A stretch of DNA of 64,000 nucleotides from Yeguia hominis (GCF_014384705.1 NZ_JACRSN010000014.1:14758-78757), one strand, 5' to 3'. Shown: positions 32,898-40,698, counted from the first letter of the stretch. Notes: generated by a model not told the origin, from the letters alone. A program made the numbers and translations.

Positions 32898-33413
32898 CTA
32901 TTTCAAAAATCTGTTTTCATACTCCTGATGGCGCAGGCAATAGCCCTGTGCAATCAGTGCGTCCGTTTTTAATGCGACAAGGTTTGTGTCCGAGTGCATT
33001 GCACGGGCAATCTGCTGTATGTCATAGCCGTATCTGATGTATTCAAGTATTTCTTCATCACCCAATGATACCTGAGAAGCAAAAACATTTGCTTCGTATT
33101 CCATTCGGCTTTCCTGCATATTGAAGATGTTAAATTCCTTAAAGCCCCCTGCTTTTACGGCTTCCTTGCGGTGCAGGGTATCGTGTCCGATCTCGTGGAG
33201 CATTACAATACTCTCCATAGCAGGGTGCAAGTCATTTTTGATGAAAATAAAGCGGTTGCGAAGTATCACCTTGTAAGCTCCACGCTGCCGCTTGTAATTC
33301 ATAGGAATTACCTCTATGCCAAGCTCACGGGCAATCCTGTGCGGATCTCTCGTTCCGAGCGTATCGACCAGCCTGTTTGCCGTCTGCACGATCTCCAAGG
33401 TTTGAATATCCAA
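32898..33413 (-). CDS. ImmA/IrrE-family metallopeptidase
   Basis: A 171-residue protein with the zinc-peptidase motif MLHEIGHDTLH near 71-81 and a downstream Glu in MEYEANVFASQVSL. ImmA-type proteases cut a partner XRE repressor, and that partner is encoded next door (33494). In ICEBs1-like elements this cleavage induces excision and transfer. TTG start after a GGGGGTG site. It is transcribed with the repressor gene, 80 bases downstream of it. Confidence 0.85.
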   Translation of the reverse strand: MDIQTLEIVQTANRLVDTLGTRDPHRIARELGIEVIPMNYKRQRGAYKVILRNRFIFIKNDLHPAMESIVMLHEIGHDTLHRKEAVKAGGFKEFNIFNMQESRMEYEANVFASQVSLGDEEILEYIRYGYDIQQIARAMHSDTNLVALKTDALIAQGYCLRHQEYENRFLK

Positions 33414-33493
33414 GAGCGAACACCCCCTTCTTACCTATTTCTACAACTTTATTCTAACATAACAAGTGTCCCATAAGCGGGACTAAATCAAAT

Positions 33494-33904
33494 TTATTGG
33501 TTCTTGCGGTACTTTTTCGGAGTGTATTTCTTGTTCTTTTCCTTTGCAATCCAATAGGCTTCTTGAATACCTCTCATCATCTCGTCCAAATCTTCGTCGG
33601 CAAGACCGCCGCCGGAAAAAAGACCGCTGACTTCATCTACCAGCTCTCTTTCCTGCTTTGCACCCTTTGCCCCATATTTTTTGGCGGCAGCAAGCATAAA
33701 TTCCTCGCCTTCATTGAGGAAGTAGTTTTCTTCCGTATGAAACAGCTCCGCCAGCTTGTAGTAGACCTCTCTCTTTTTCGGATAGCGTTCGCCGGACTCA
33801 TAGTTGGAGATCGTTCTGAGGGAAACCCCAAGAGCTTTCGCCAATTCCTCCTGCTTTAAGCCCGCCTTTGTGCGGGCTTCTTTTAATTTCTCGCAAAACT
33901 TCAT
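33494..33904 (-). CDS. XRE-family repressor (ImmR-like)
   Basis: A 136-residue protein with an N-terminal Cro/C1 HTH (KAGLKQEELAKALGVSLRTI, SNYESGERYPKKREVYY) and a C-terminal acidic/helical region (VDEVSGLFSGGGLADEDLDE). Probably represses the divergent promoter at 33960 and is inactivated by the neighbouring ImmA-type protease. GGAGG precedes the ATG. Confidence 0.88.
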   Translation of the reverse strand: MKFCEKLKEARTKAGLKQEELAKALGVSLRTISNYESGERYPKKREVYYKLAELFHTEENYFLNEGEEFMLAAAKKYGAKGAKQERELVDEVSGLFSGGGLADEDLDEMMRGIQEAYWIAKEKNKKYTPKKYRKNQ

Positions 33905-33943
33905 CTTACCGTCCTCCGTGGTGTGTAAAAAATGTTAGAAATT

Positions 33944-34002
33944 AAGTTGCCTGTTTCTATTGACAAACGCAAGTAAGTTGCATATATCTTACCCCAAGTT
34001 GC
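33944..34002. promoter_or_regulatory. Divergent control region with three AAGTTGC repeats and a promoter
   Basis: AAGTTGC occurs at 33944, 33975 and 33996. A rightward promoter TTGACA (33960-33965), 17-base spacer, TATATC (33983-33988) is interleaved with them: one copy upstream, one in the spacer, one after the -10. This fits operators for the XRE repressor. Confidence 0.65.
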
Positions 34003-34110
34003 GTGTTGTGTCAAGGGGGTTTGAGAAAGATGTTGCAATTTATCTTTATGCTGACCGATGATATATCGCTTTTATTTAGTATGCCCGATTCATACAGACA
34101 AGGAGGAGCA

Positions 34111-34710
34111 ATGGGACGAAAAGATACAAAGGCAATTAAAAACATCACAAAGATGTACGAGCAGTTAGAGCTGGCGCAGGACGATATTTTTCATAAAACA
34201 AAGCTGCTTTTGAGCATTTATCGTGATGTGGTATGGGCAACCCTTTCAAGTTGCGACTGCGTAAATGAAGAAATCTATTACTACGGCGACGATCTGAACG
34301 AAGCCCTTGTATATTTAGAGGAATTTGCTCCCGACATCGAGCACAGCGAATTTGAAAGCCGAGTGTGCAGCCTCTTTGAAAACAAATGGATGATTGACCT
34401 GATTGACAAAGCAATGAGTAAGGTCTATGACTACCATAACAACGGCAAGCTATACCACGAAATACTCTCAAAGAGCTATCTGACCGCTTTCCGCTATTCC
34501 GAAAGTGAGCTGTTGGAAATTCTGGGTATTGAACGCAGCACCTTTTATGACCGTAAGGAAGAAGCGATAATGCTGCTCGGAATTGCTTTATGGGGATATG
34601 CAATTCCGGCGTTCCGTGGTATTTTTGATGTGGAAGGAGATGAGGACGAAATTCCTGAGTTTTTCATAAATACAGCGCAGTCCGACCTATGTCCGACGAA
34701 AGTACGATAA
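34111..34710 (+). CDS. HTH-containing protein of the element control region, unknown family
   Basis: A 199-residue mostly helical, acidic protein (KNITKMYEQLELAQDDIFHK, VNEEIYYYGDDLNEALVYLE). A possible HTH lies near 150-170 (SESELLEILGIERSTFYDRK). It stands downstream of the repressor-controlled promoter at 33960, in the place where conjugative elements carry an activator or sigma-like protein, so a role in element induction is an inference. AAGGAGGAG precedes the ATG. I do not recognise a named family. Confidence 0.65.
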   Translation: MGRKDTKAIKNITKMYEQLELAQDDIFHKTKLLLSIYRDVVWATLSSCDCVNEEIYYYGDDLNEALVYLEEFAPDIEHSEFESRVCSLFENKWMIDLIDKAMSKVYDYHNNGKLYHEILSKSYLTAFRYSESELLEILGIERSTFYDRKEEAIMLLGIALWGYAIPAFRGIFDVEGDEDEIPEFFINTAQSDLCPTKVR

Positions 34711-34832
34711 TTGTCCGAGCAAATCCCTACTGAATGTCCGACTTCACCTATGCTATACTTGCTATGCTGATGAATTGCAGCCGTTTTTTGCGGCTGGCAC
34801 TAAAAAGGCAGAAAATTGTCACAAATCTGCCA

Positions 34833-34861
34833 CTGACACGGGAAAAGCGCCGTGTTATAAT
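34833..34861 (+). promoter_or_regulatory. Promoter of the attenuated leader region
   Basis: CTGACA (34833-34838), 17-base spacer, TATAAT (34856-34861). Transcripts would cross a short peptide ORF and two terminators before reaching the sigma-like gene at 35325. Confidence 0.65.
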
Positions 34862-34946
34862 AGTATCGTCGAAAAATGTGGGCAATTTACTTGCCAACAA
34901 GCAACCTGCCGATAATACTGCCTTTGCAATCCGTCAGAGCAGGCAA

Positions 34947-34985
34947 ATGAATACGACTGACTTATTAAAGCAGTTACAGCCTTAA
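34947..34985 (+). CDS. Candidate 12-residue leader peptide
   Basis: MNTTDLLKQLQP ends inside the left arm of the terminator at 34967-35011, the geometry of translation-coupled attenuation. The RBS is weak (AGCAGG). The surrounding 34711-35324 stretch (614 bases) contains no convincing larger gene. Confidence 0.4.
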   Translation: MNTTDLLKQLQP

Positions 34986-35011
34986 ACGAGGTTTGTAGCT
35001 GCTTTTTTTTT
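34967..35011 (+). terminator. First attenuator-like terminator
   Basis: AAAGCAGTTACAGCC pairs with GGTTTGTAGCTGCTTT and is followed by nine T. It overlaps the leader peptide end. Confidence 0.75.
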
Positions 35012-35124
35012 GCCCGTTTGCCGTGATTGCACAGTGAAAAATGTTTTCTTGAAACGAGGCGGTATTTTTCACTAAGTTATAAATAGCTTAGGCGAAGCGA
35101 ATTGAATACGACGAATTGAGAATG

Positions 35125-35175
35125 AAGCCGTTGTAGCCATCAAGTATTGACTTGAAAACTGCAACGGCTTTTTTT
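35125..35175 (+). terminator. Second attenuator-like terminator
   Basis: AAGCCGTTGTAG pairs with CTGCAACGGCTT plus a T run. A mini-ORF ATGAAGCCGTTGTAG (MKPL) lies in its 5' arm, again suggesting coupling of translation to termination. Confidence 0.75.
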
Positions 35176-35324
35176 GTACCCTTTTCGCTTTTTTCTGAGC
35201 AGAAAGGGTGAAGTTATGTTTTTACTGCATTGGCAGAGCGCCGTGTCCCGTTATCCCTGATTTCGGAATGAAGTTTTTTATCTGACATTTATAAAAAATT
35301 CCGAATTTCAAGGAGAACACAAAA

Positions 35325-35909
35325 ATGACGAACAACACAATCAATATCGACATCGACGCATTGACCGAAGATTTTAAGGCGCATTGTAAGGTTATCAAGC
35401 TGGGGTGCGAGTACCCCGGCTACACGGGCAAGGAAAAGTATGGCATTATCAGCGATCTAAGCTATGAGCAGCTCACAGAAAGGTATGCGCCTATTGTAGA
35501 GTGCTACCTGCCTTTCGTGCTTCTCAGCAAAGATATGGGCGAGATATTTGCAGAGTTTAACCGAAACGAGGACAAGTTCTACAAGCGTATGCGGCGGGAT
35601 GATGTTTACGGCTTTGAGGACGGCACGACCGAGCGCCACAACATTGAATGCTGCATCCCCGATTTTACAGAAGCCCTGTTTCGGGAGCGCTTTCCAAAGC
35701 GCCTCGTGGAAAAAGCGTTTGCGCTGCTTACCCCTATTCAACAAAGCCGTGTGAAACAGTATATTTTCGGGAAAAAGTCTTTTGCCAAAATTGCCGCTTC
35801 GGAGGGTAAAGCAAAGAACACAATTCAGGAGTCATACGACGCCGCAATCAAAAAGATGAAAAAATTTTTGAAAAACACCCTGCCAAAAGACACCCCTTAT
35901 TCAGAGTAA
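35325..35909 (+). CDS. Sigma-70 region 4-like factor of the element
   Basis: A 194-residue protein. The C-terminal part (LTPIQQSRVKQYIFGKKSFA, KIAASEGKAKNTIQESYDAA) is a sigma region 4-type HTH as in sigma-like proteins of Tn916/Tn1549-type elements; the first 120 residues are less typical. It probably directs transcription of element genes. Expression seems gated by the two leader terminators upstream. AAGGAGA precedes the ATG. Confidence 0.7.
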   Translation: MTNNTINIDIDALTEDFKAHCKVIKLGCEYPGYTGKEKYGIISDLSYEQLTERYAPIVECYLPFVLLSKDMGEIFAEFNRNEDKFYKRMRRDDVYGFEDGTTERHNIECCIPDFTEALFRERFPKRLVEKAFALLTPIQQSRVKQYIFGKKSFAKIAASEGKAKNTIQESYDAAIKKMKKFLKNTLPKDTPYSE

Positions 35910-35977
35910 GTGAAGGGGTTATTTCTGATCCGGACAGGAACACCTTTCAAAAATAAAAGTATGAGAGGTAATACATT

Positions 35978-36541
35978 ATGGAAAACAAAAGCACAAACGG
36001 CAAGGTTCAGCGTGGAGAAATCTATCTTTACGATTTCGGCAATAACGGAGGATCAATCCAAAACGGAGTGCGTCCTGCTTTGGTCGTACAGTGCGATGAG
36101 GGTAATGCGGCAAGCAGCACAACGATAATTGCCGCAATCACTTCCGTTATCAAGAAGCGGTTTCTTCCGACGCACATTATCATAGGCAACCGTTTCGGCT
36201 TGAAATCACCGTCTATGGTGATGCTTGAACAACTGAAAACCGTCAATCAATCCGACCTAATTGAGTATATCGGCAAAATTGACGACGAGCATTGTATGAA
36301 GAAGCTCAATATCGGTATCAAAAAGGCTTTGGGGCTTTGGGTGGATAAGCCTTATCACAAGCCCGCAAGCGTTCGTTGCCTTTGCCCTAAGTGTTTGCAG
36401 GACTACAAAACCAGCGGCGGCTATATTGTCAGGCGTGTCGATCCCTTCGTTCGTGTTAAAGAGAAATGCGATAAGTGCGAGGGCTACGGCTATGACTACC
36501 TGATTACCGAACGCAGCACGGGAGGTGAAGAAAATGTTTGA
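35978..36541 (+). CDS. PemK/MazF-like protein with C-terminal zinc ribbon
   Basis: A 187-residue protein. Residues 1-120 form a MazF/PemK-like beta-barrel (QRGEIYLYDFG, QNGVRPALVVQCDEGN, TTIIAAITSVIKK, PSMVMLEQLKTVNQSDLIEY). The last 60 residues hold two Cys pairs (CLCPKCLQDY and CDKCEGYG) like a zinc ribbon. MazF toxins are mRNA interferases. No MazE-type antitoxin gene is adjacent, so it may be a repurposed nuclease or use a partner elsewhere. Its end overlaps the next HTH gene by 8 bases. Confidence 0.78.
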   Translation: MENKSTNGKVQRGEIYLYDFGNNGGSIQNGVRPALVVQCDEGNAASSTTIIAAITSVIKKRFLPTHIIIGNRFGLKSPSMVMLEQLKTVNQSDLIEYIGKIDDEHCMKKLNIGIKKALGLWVDKPYHKPASVRCLCPKCLQDYKTSGGYIVRRVDPFVRVKEKCDKCEGYGYDYLITERSTGGEENV

Positions 36542-37043
36542 GGATAGAATTGCCGCTATGAACGCCGATACAGAAGCTGTTCCCGTCCTTTCGGGCTACG
36601 AAAAAAGGGTTTACACCGTAGATGAAATACAAGACATTTTGGGCGTGAGCAAGACAAGCGCATACAACCTTGTGAAATCAGGCGTGTTTCACTTCGTTAA
36701 GGTCGGCGGGCAGTATCGGGTATCGAAAAAGAGCTTCGATGCTTGGCTTGATGCCTTGGATAATACGCCTGTCGAAAGTGTGCGATTGAGAAAATCGCAT
36801 CATTTTCAAATCCTCCGAAAGTCAGTATCATATAGCCAAGCTAATTGGCTTGGCTATATGACAGCTGACGAGCCGTTAAATAAAACAGCCACGGAGGTTC
36901 CTAATGGAAAAAGTAAATACAGCAAATGCGGCAGCGCAGCCGGAAAAGCGCATCTATACCGTAGAAGAAATACAGGACATCTTGGGCGTGAGCAGAATGA
37001 GCGCTTACAACCTTGTAAAGTCCGGCGTCTTTCATATCGTTAA
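36534..37043 (+). CDS. Excisionase-like HTH protein 1 with long anomalous tail
   Basis: A 169-residue protein. Residues 20-75 are an Xis/MerR-like winged HTH (YTVDEIQDILGVSKTSAYNL, VKVGGQYRVSKKSFDAWLDA), nearly the same as HTH 2. The remaining 90 residues run through a perfect palindrome and then through the next gene in another frame (KSKYSKCGSAAGKAHLYRRR), so they look like read-through after loss of the native stop near 36780. GGAGGTG precedes the ATG at 36534. Confidence 0.7.
   Translation: MFEDRIAAMNADTEAVPVLSGYEKRVYTVDEIQDILGVSKTSAYNLVKSGVFHFVKVGGQYRVSKKSFDAWLDALDNTPVESVRLRKSHHFQILRKSVSYSQANWLGYMTADEPLNKTATEVPNGKSKYSKCGSAAGKAHLYRRRNTGHLGREQNERLQPCKVRRLSYR
36828..36861. repeat. Perfect 14-bp palindrome between HTH genes
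   Basis: TCATATAGCCAAGC and GCTTGGCTATATGA with six-base loop TAATTG, preceded by a smaller stem TGCGATT...AATCGCA. Candidate protein-binding or recombination-related site. Confidence 0.6.
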
Positions 37044-37119
37044 GGTCGGCGGTCAGTATCGGGTGTCAAAAAAGAGCTTTGATGCTTGGCTCGAAGGACA
37101 GGACGGTGACTGCGAATGA
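36904..37119 (+). CDS. Excisionase-like HTH protein 2
   Basis: A 71-residue single-domain winged HTH (YTVEEIQDILGVSRMSAYNL, GQYRVSKKSFDAWLEG), the size of Tn916-type Xis. Such proteins bend DNA at element ends and steer the integrase towards excision. ACGGAGG precedes the ATG and the stop overlaps the next ATG (ATGA). It is nearly a duplicate of HTH 1. Confidence 0.82.
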   Translation: MEKVNTANAAAQPEKRIYTVEEIQDILGVSRMSAYNLVKSGVFHIVKVGGQYRVSKKSFDAWLEGQDGDCE

Positions 37120-37526
37120 TAAAGAAAACTATGTCGGTTCGTGAAATGGGTGCGCTGCTCGGTTTGAAAAAGGTTGATTCCTATTGGCTTGTTCACAAGA
37201 ATTACTTTAAGACCGTTCTCGTAGCCGGAAAGATGAGAGTTTTGGTGGATAGCTTTGAGGAATGGTATGCCGGACAATTCCATTATAAGAAGATCGACGG
37301 CACGAAGCCGGGGCAGAAATACGCCTACACGATGTCGGTTCACGAAGCGAGTGCGATTATAGGGGTATCTGACGGAGTGATGTATGACCTGATTAAAAGG
37401 TATCCTATCAAGGCCGAGATTATCAACAATCGCACTCAGATATACATTGACAGTTTTGAAGAATGGTACGCCACACAGGACAAGTACCGCAAGGTCACAC
37501 CGGAAGGAGGTACGAAAGATGTTTGA
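37116..37526 (+). CDS. Tandem two-domain excisionase-like HTH protein
   Basis: A 136-residue protein with two related HTH units: MSVREMGALLGLKKVDSYWL...VDSFEEWYAGQ (about 5-50) and MSVHEASAIIGVSDGVMYDL...IDSFEEWYATQ (about 71-120). Both end in the same FEEWY motif. Internal duplication of an Xis-like fold could let it bind two sites at once. Overlaps both neighbours by a few bases, so it is co-translated with them. Confidence 0.72.
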   Translation: MIKKTMSVREMGALLGLKKVDSYWLVHKNYFKTVLVAGKMRVLVDSFEEWYAGQFHYKKIDGTKPGQKYAYTMSVHEASAIIGVSDGVMYDLIKRYPIKAEIINNRTQIYIDSFEEWYATQDKYRKVTPEGGTKDV

Positions 37527-37737
37527 AAAGCGGATAGCAGAACTCAACGGAACAGTAAAAGTGAAACGCACTTATACCGTCGCAGAGATTTGCGAAATTC
37601 TCAGCGTCGGGAGGGTTTCGGTATACAACCTCATAAAAGGGGGTGCCTTCAAAGCGGTTTTAGTAGACAGCAAATATAGGGTTATCAAAGCGAGCTTTGA
37701 TGAATGGCTCGACAGCGATAACGGTCAGGAGGTATAG
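37519..37737 (+). CDS. Excisionase-like HTH protein 4
   Basis: A 72-residue winged HTH (YTVAEICEILSVGRVSVYNL, SKYRVIKASFDEWLDS), again Xis-sized. GGAGG lies 8 bases upstream; the stop is 2 bases before the integrase ATG. Position directly before int is the classic xis location. Confidence 0.82.
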   Translation: MFEKRIAELNGTVKVKRTYTVAEICEILSVGRVSVYNLIKGGAFKAVLVDSKYRVIKASFDEWLDSDNGQEV

Positions 37738-37739
37738 AT

Positions 37740-39122
37740 ATGGCTTCAATAGTCAAAAGGAAAAATCGGTATTCAGTGGTTTATACCGTGAGAGATGAAA
37801 GGGGCAACACCCGTCAAAAGTGGGAAACCTACGATACAAATTCCGCAGCAGAAAAACGGAAGGCGCAAATTGAATTTGAGCAGATGAGCGGCACATTCAT
37901 TGTGCCGTCTGCAAAGGCCGTTGCCGACCTTCTTGAAGAATATACATCGGTGTACGGTGTCAGCACTTGGGCAATGTCCACTTATGAAGCACGGCGTGGC
38001 TTGATGTTCAATTACATCATTCCGATTATCGGGGATATGAAGCTGGACGACCTGAACACCCGTGTTATGGATCGCTTTTATCAGAGCTTGCTTTCCGTGA
38101 AAACAAAGGTCACGAATAACCGCAAGCCGACAAATGAATTTCTCACTGTGCATACCGTTCGTGAGATACACAAGCTGCTCAGAAACGCCTTTAATCAGGC
38201 GGTCAAGTGGGAGCTGATGTCAAAGAACCCGTGCGTGAATGCGACACTTCCCAAAGAGGAACATAAAAAGCGTGAAATATGGACGGCGGAAACCCTGCAA
38301 CACGCCCTTGAAGTATGCGACGATGACATACTTTCCCTTGCTATCAACCTTTCCTTTGCCTGCTCTCTGCGAATGGGAGAAATGCTGGCGCTGACTTGGG
38401 ATTGCGTGGATATAGTGTTTACCTTTCCCCATATGTTCACGACCGGAACGACTGATCTTGTGCTGAAAGCACCGAAAACAAAAACGAGCGTCCGCAAGGT
38501 CTTTCTTCCGAGAACCGTTGCGCTTATGCTTACAGAGAGGAAAAAGCAGATTGAGAAATATAAGGAGCTGTTCGGAGAAGAATACACGGATTACAACCTT
38601 GTGTTTTGTCACCCGACGGGCAGACCGATGGAAAATCAAGTTATAACCCGTGCCTTGAAGAAGCTCATCCGTGATAACAATCTGCCGGATGTAGTCTTTC
38701 ACAGCTTCCGACACGCCAGCATTACCTATAAGCTGAAATGGAACGGCGGCGATATGAAGTCAGTGCAGGGCGACTCAGGACACGCAAGGGTTGAAATGGT
38801 TGCGGATGTTTACAGCCACATTATTGATGACGATCGCCGTTTCAATGCTCAACGCTTCGATGAGCAGTTTTATAAGGCAAAGGCGCTCTCGCCGGAAGCC
38901 GAGGGGAAAACAATCCCTATGCCGAAATTTGAAACCGTGAAGGACTTACCTGACCCGATGGCAGTCACACAGGAGGAAATGGAAAAGACCGCCGAACCGC
39001 CGCAGGAAACAGTACAAGAGAAAACTGCGGACGCAGCAGAAAGCAACGCCGAGCTTTTAGTGAAGCTGTTGCAGAACCCCGAAATGGCGGCGCTGCTGAA
39101 AACACTTGCGAAGAATTTATAA
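37740..39122 (+). CDS. int: Tyrosine integrase (right-end integrase)
   Basis: A 460-residue site-specific recombinase with N-terminal arm-binding domain, core-binding domain and catalytic residues: Arg in FACSLRMGEMLALTWD near 207, HSFRHAS near 320, and GHARVEMVADVYSHI with Tyr near 358. A further 80-residue acidic tail (QEEMEKTAEPPQETVQEKTA) ends in a helix and is longer than in most relatives. The gene ends about 300 bases from a tRNA-Arg 3' fragment, its likely target. Confidence 0.92.
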   Translation: MASIVKRKNRYSVVYTVRDERGNTRQKWETYDTNSAAEKRKAQIEFEQMSGTFIVPSAKAVADLLEEYTSVYGVSTWAMSTYEARRGLMFNYIIPIIGDMKLDDLNTRVMDRFYQSLLSVKTKVTNNRKPTNEFLTVHTVREIHKLLRNAFNQAVKWELMSKNPCVNATLPKEEHKKREIWTAETLQHALEVCDDDILSLAINLSFACSLRMGEMLALTWDCVDIVFTFPHMFTTGTTDLVLKAPKTKTSVRKVFLPRTVALMLTERKKQIEKYKELFGEEYTDYNLVFCHPTGRPMENQVITRALKKLIRDNNLPDVVFHSFRHASITYKLKWNGGDMKSVQGDSGHARVEMVADVYSHIIDDDRRFNAQRFDEQFYKAKALSPEAEGKTIPMPKFETVKDLPDPMAVTQEEMEKTAEPPQETVQEKTADAAESNAELLVKLLQNPEMAALLKTLAKNL

Positions 39123-39140
39123 GAATAGGATTATATGAAT

Positions 39141-39175
39141 AGAGGGGCAACTCCGGTTGTCCCTCTTGATTTTTT
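39141..39175 (+). terminator. Terminator after the integrase
   Basis: AGAGGGGCAAC and GTTGTCCCTCT with loop TCCG and a T run. Confidence 0.85.
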
Positions 39176-39425
39176 GGCGCAGAGTTGTTATAATGAGTAT
39201 ACTTTATGGCTTGCGTTCGCAGAGCCCCGATGGTTTTATCTGAACAGACCACCATAACCCGCTTAGCACGACCCTTGCTAATGACCTGCTAAAAACAGCA
39301 GTTAAAATTAGCAGAAAACAGATGAATTTAGTTATCAGTCCAAAAGCTCTCGAAGCCTTTTATATCAATGATTTCTAAGGATTTTTTACCCCTGTCTTTC
39401 AGCCCAAAAAGCGTTCCGGGAGCGT

Positions 39426-39470
39426 CTCCTAAGCGTGGGGTCAGAGGTTCAAATCCTCTCTGGGACGCCA
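39426..39470 (+). other. 3' fragment of tRNA-Arg(CCT): attachment site at the element end
   Basis: The sequence from CTCCTAA (anticodon loop, CCT) through the T-arm AGAGGTTCAAATCCTCT to TGGGACGCCA at 39470 matches the 3' half of a tRNA-Arg. No matching 5' half (acceptor GTCCCA.., D-arm) lies upstream, and anticodon-stem pairing is poor, so this is the partial copy left by integration into a tRNA gene. The preceding 39176-39420 holds short direct repeats (GCTAATGACCTGCTAAAA, TTAGCAG) that may be integrase arm sites; no gene is seen there. Confidence 0.75.
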
Positions 39471-39478
39471 GAAAGCAC

Positions 39479-39516
39479 CGCTGCAAGCCTTTTTTCGGGG
39501 TTTGCAGCGTTTTTTG
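39479..39516 (+). terminator. Host terminator after the tRNA fragment
   Basis: CGCTGCAA and TTGCAGCG stem followed by TTTTTT, nine bases after the CCA end. Confidence 0.8.
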
Positions 39517-39642
39517 TTCCTCCTTCTCTCGGTAATTTCACTTCCGTTACCGGGAGATTTTTATACGCCGCATGATGTATATTTGGGTACTGTCAATAGG
39601 TGCAAAAATATTCTTTCATACGATGAAAACAGCTCTAAATTA

Positions 39643-39698
39643 AACAGCCCCCGCTTGTTAGACGATATGAGATACCATCTACCAAACGGGAGGCTGTT
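39643..39698. repeat. Degenerate palindrome related to the IS3-type end at 63884
   Basis: AACAGCCCCCGCTTGTTAGA ... CAAACGGGAGGCTGTT is a ~55-base palindrome whose sequence parallels that at 63884-63937, but no transposase gene is attached. It may be a remnant IS end or a MITE. The rest of 39517-39895 shows no convincing gene. Confidence 0.5.
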
Positions 39699-39895
39699 CA
39701 AAAAGCGTTTTTTTATTTTTAATATGAGCGTACCGGAGAAAATTCCCTTCTAATTCCAATGAAAAGCCGCTTTGAGACGCTTCTTAAAGAAATCCTTTGG
39801 GACAAAATCGGCCAAAGGCGGAATGGTTGTACGATTTTTTTAAAGAGAGAACCATTTTTCAAGGGCAATCCCTGCGAAGCCCTTCTCTTCTTTCT

Positions 39896-40429
39896 TTAAA
39901 GCGCAGTTCCCTTCTTTGGAACGAAAAAGTTGCGCATATCCGCTTTCTCCAGTTCCAACAGCTTGACTTTCGTGCTGATGCCGCCAGCATATCCGGTCAA
40001 GCTTCCGTTTGTGCCGACTACCCGGTGACAAGGAATCAGGATGGAAATTCCGTTATGTCCCACAGCGCCGCCAACCGCCTGTGCGGACATATGGGTAAGG
40101 CCCCGCTGCTCTGCAAGCTGTCGTGCAATTTCTCCATAGGTGGTGGTTTGGCCGTAAGGGATCTGCAAAAGGATTTTCCACACTGCCTGGCGAAACGCAG
40201 AGCCGATCGGGTGCAGTGGCGGAAGAAAGTCCGGTTCCGTTCCAGTAAAGTACAAGTCGAGCCAGCGTTTGGTTTCCGAAAGAATCGGCGTTTCCTGCTC
40301 CGTATGCACTTTTGGCAGATTGTCCGCAAAATATTTTTCGCCGTCAAACCACAATCCGGTCAATCCAATCTCATCCGCTGCCAAAAGAATACCGCCCAGC
40401 GGTGAATTGTAGTGTTGAATAAACGTCAT
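39896..40429 (-). CDS. ogt: Methylated-DNA-protein-cysteine methyltransferase
   Basis: A 177-residue O6-alkylguanine-DNA alkyltransferase. The acceptor Cys is C134 in the invariant LIPCHRVVGTNG motif, preceded by YGEIARQLA and AVGGAVGHNG, and followed by GYAGGISTKVKLLELE. It repairs O6-methylguanine by a suicide transfer to this Cys. The start MTFIQHYNSPLG at 40429 is chosen; a longer in-frame version to 40486 adds residues foreign to the family. Confidence 0.93.
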   Translation of the reverse strand: MTFIQHYNSPLGGILLAADEIGLTGLWFDGEKYFADNLPKVHTEQETPILSETKRWLDLYFTGTEPDFLPPLHPIGSAFRQAVWKILLQIPYGQTTTYGEIARQLAEQRGLTHMSAQAVGGAVGHNGISILIPCHRVVGTNGSLTGYAGGISTKVKLLELEKADMRNFFVPKKGTAL

Positions 40430-40698
40430 TTTTACACCCCGAAAAAAGCATTGAAATTCTGCGGCGCTACCGCGCTTTGTGATCATTATATCGCTCTTTA
40501 TATGAGCAAACTATCTGAATATCGTAAAATATTCTCGTAATATCTCCCATTTAAAATTCCAAACCAGCCAGAGAAGCGGCAGACGCTTCTGCCGAACGTT
40601 TCTTTGCAGCGCACTTGTAACGCCAGGGTTGAACTCAGCCTTCTGACGTTTGCGTTCTTAGGTCTAACAGATAGAGCATACGATCTCTGTCCGGAATA

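Noticed and set aside
34734..34985. 83-codon frame in the leader region
   Set aside because: It runs across a promoter and a terminator, has no RBS and looks random apart from the short leader peptide at its end.
34711..35324. Known riboswitch class in the leader
   Set aside because: No conserved core of a class I recognise; the two simple terminators with mini-ORFs are explained by attenuation.
39430..39470. A complete tRNA gene at the right border
   Set aside because: Acceptor 5' strand and D-arm are absent and the anticodon stem pairs badly, so only a 3' fragment remains.
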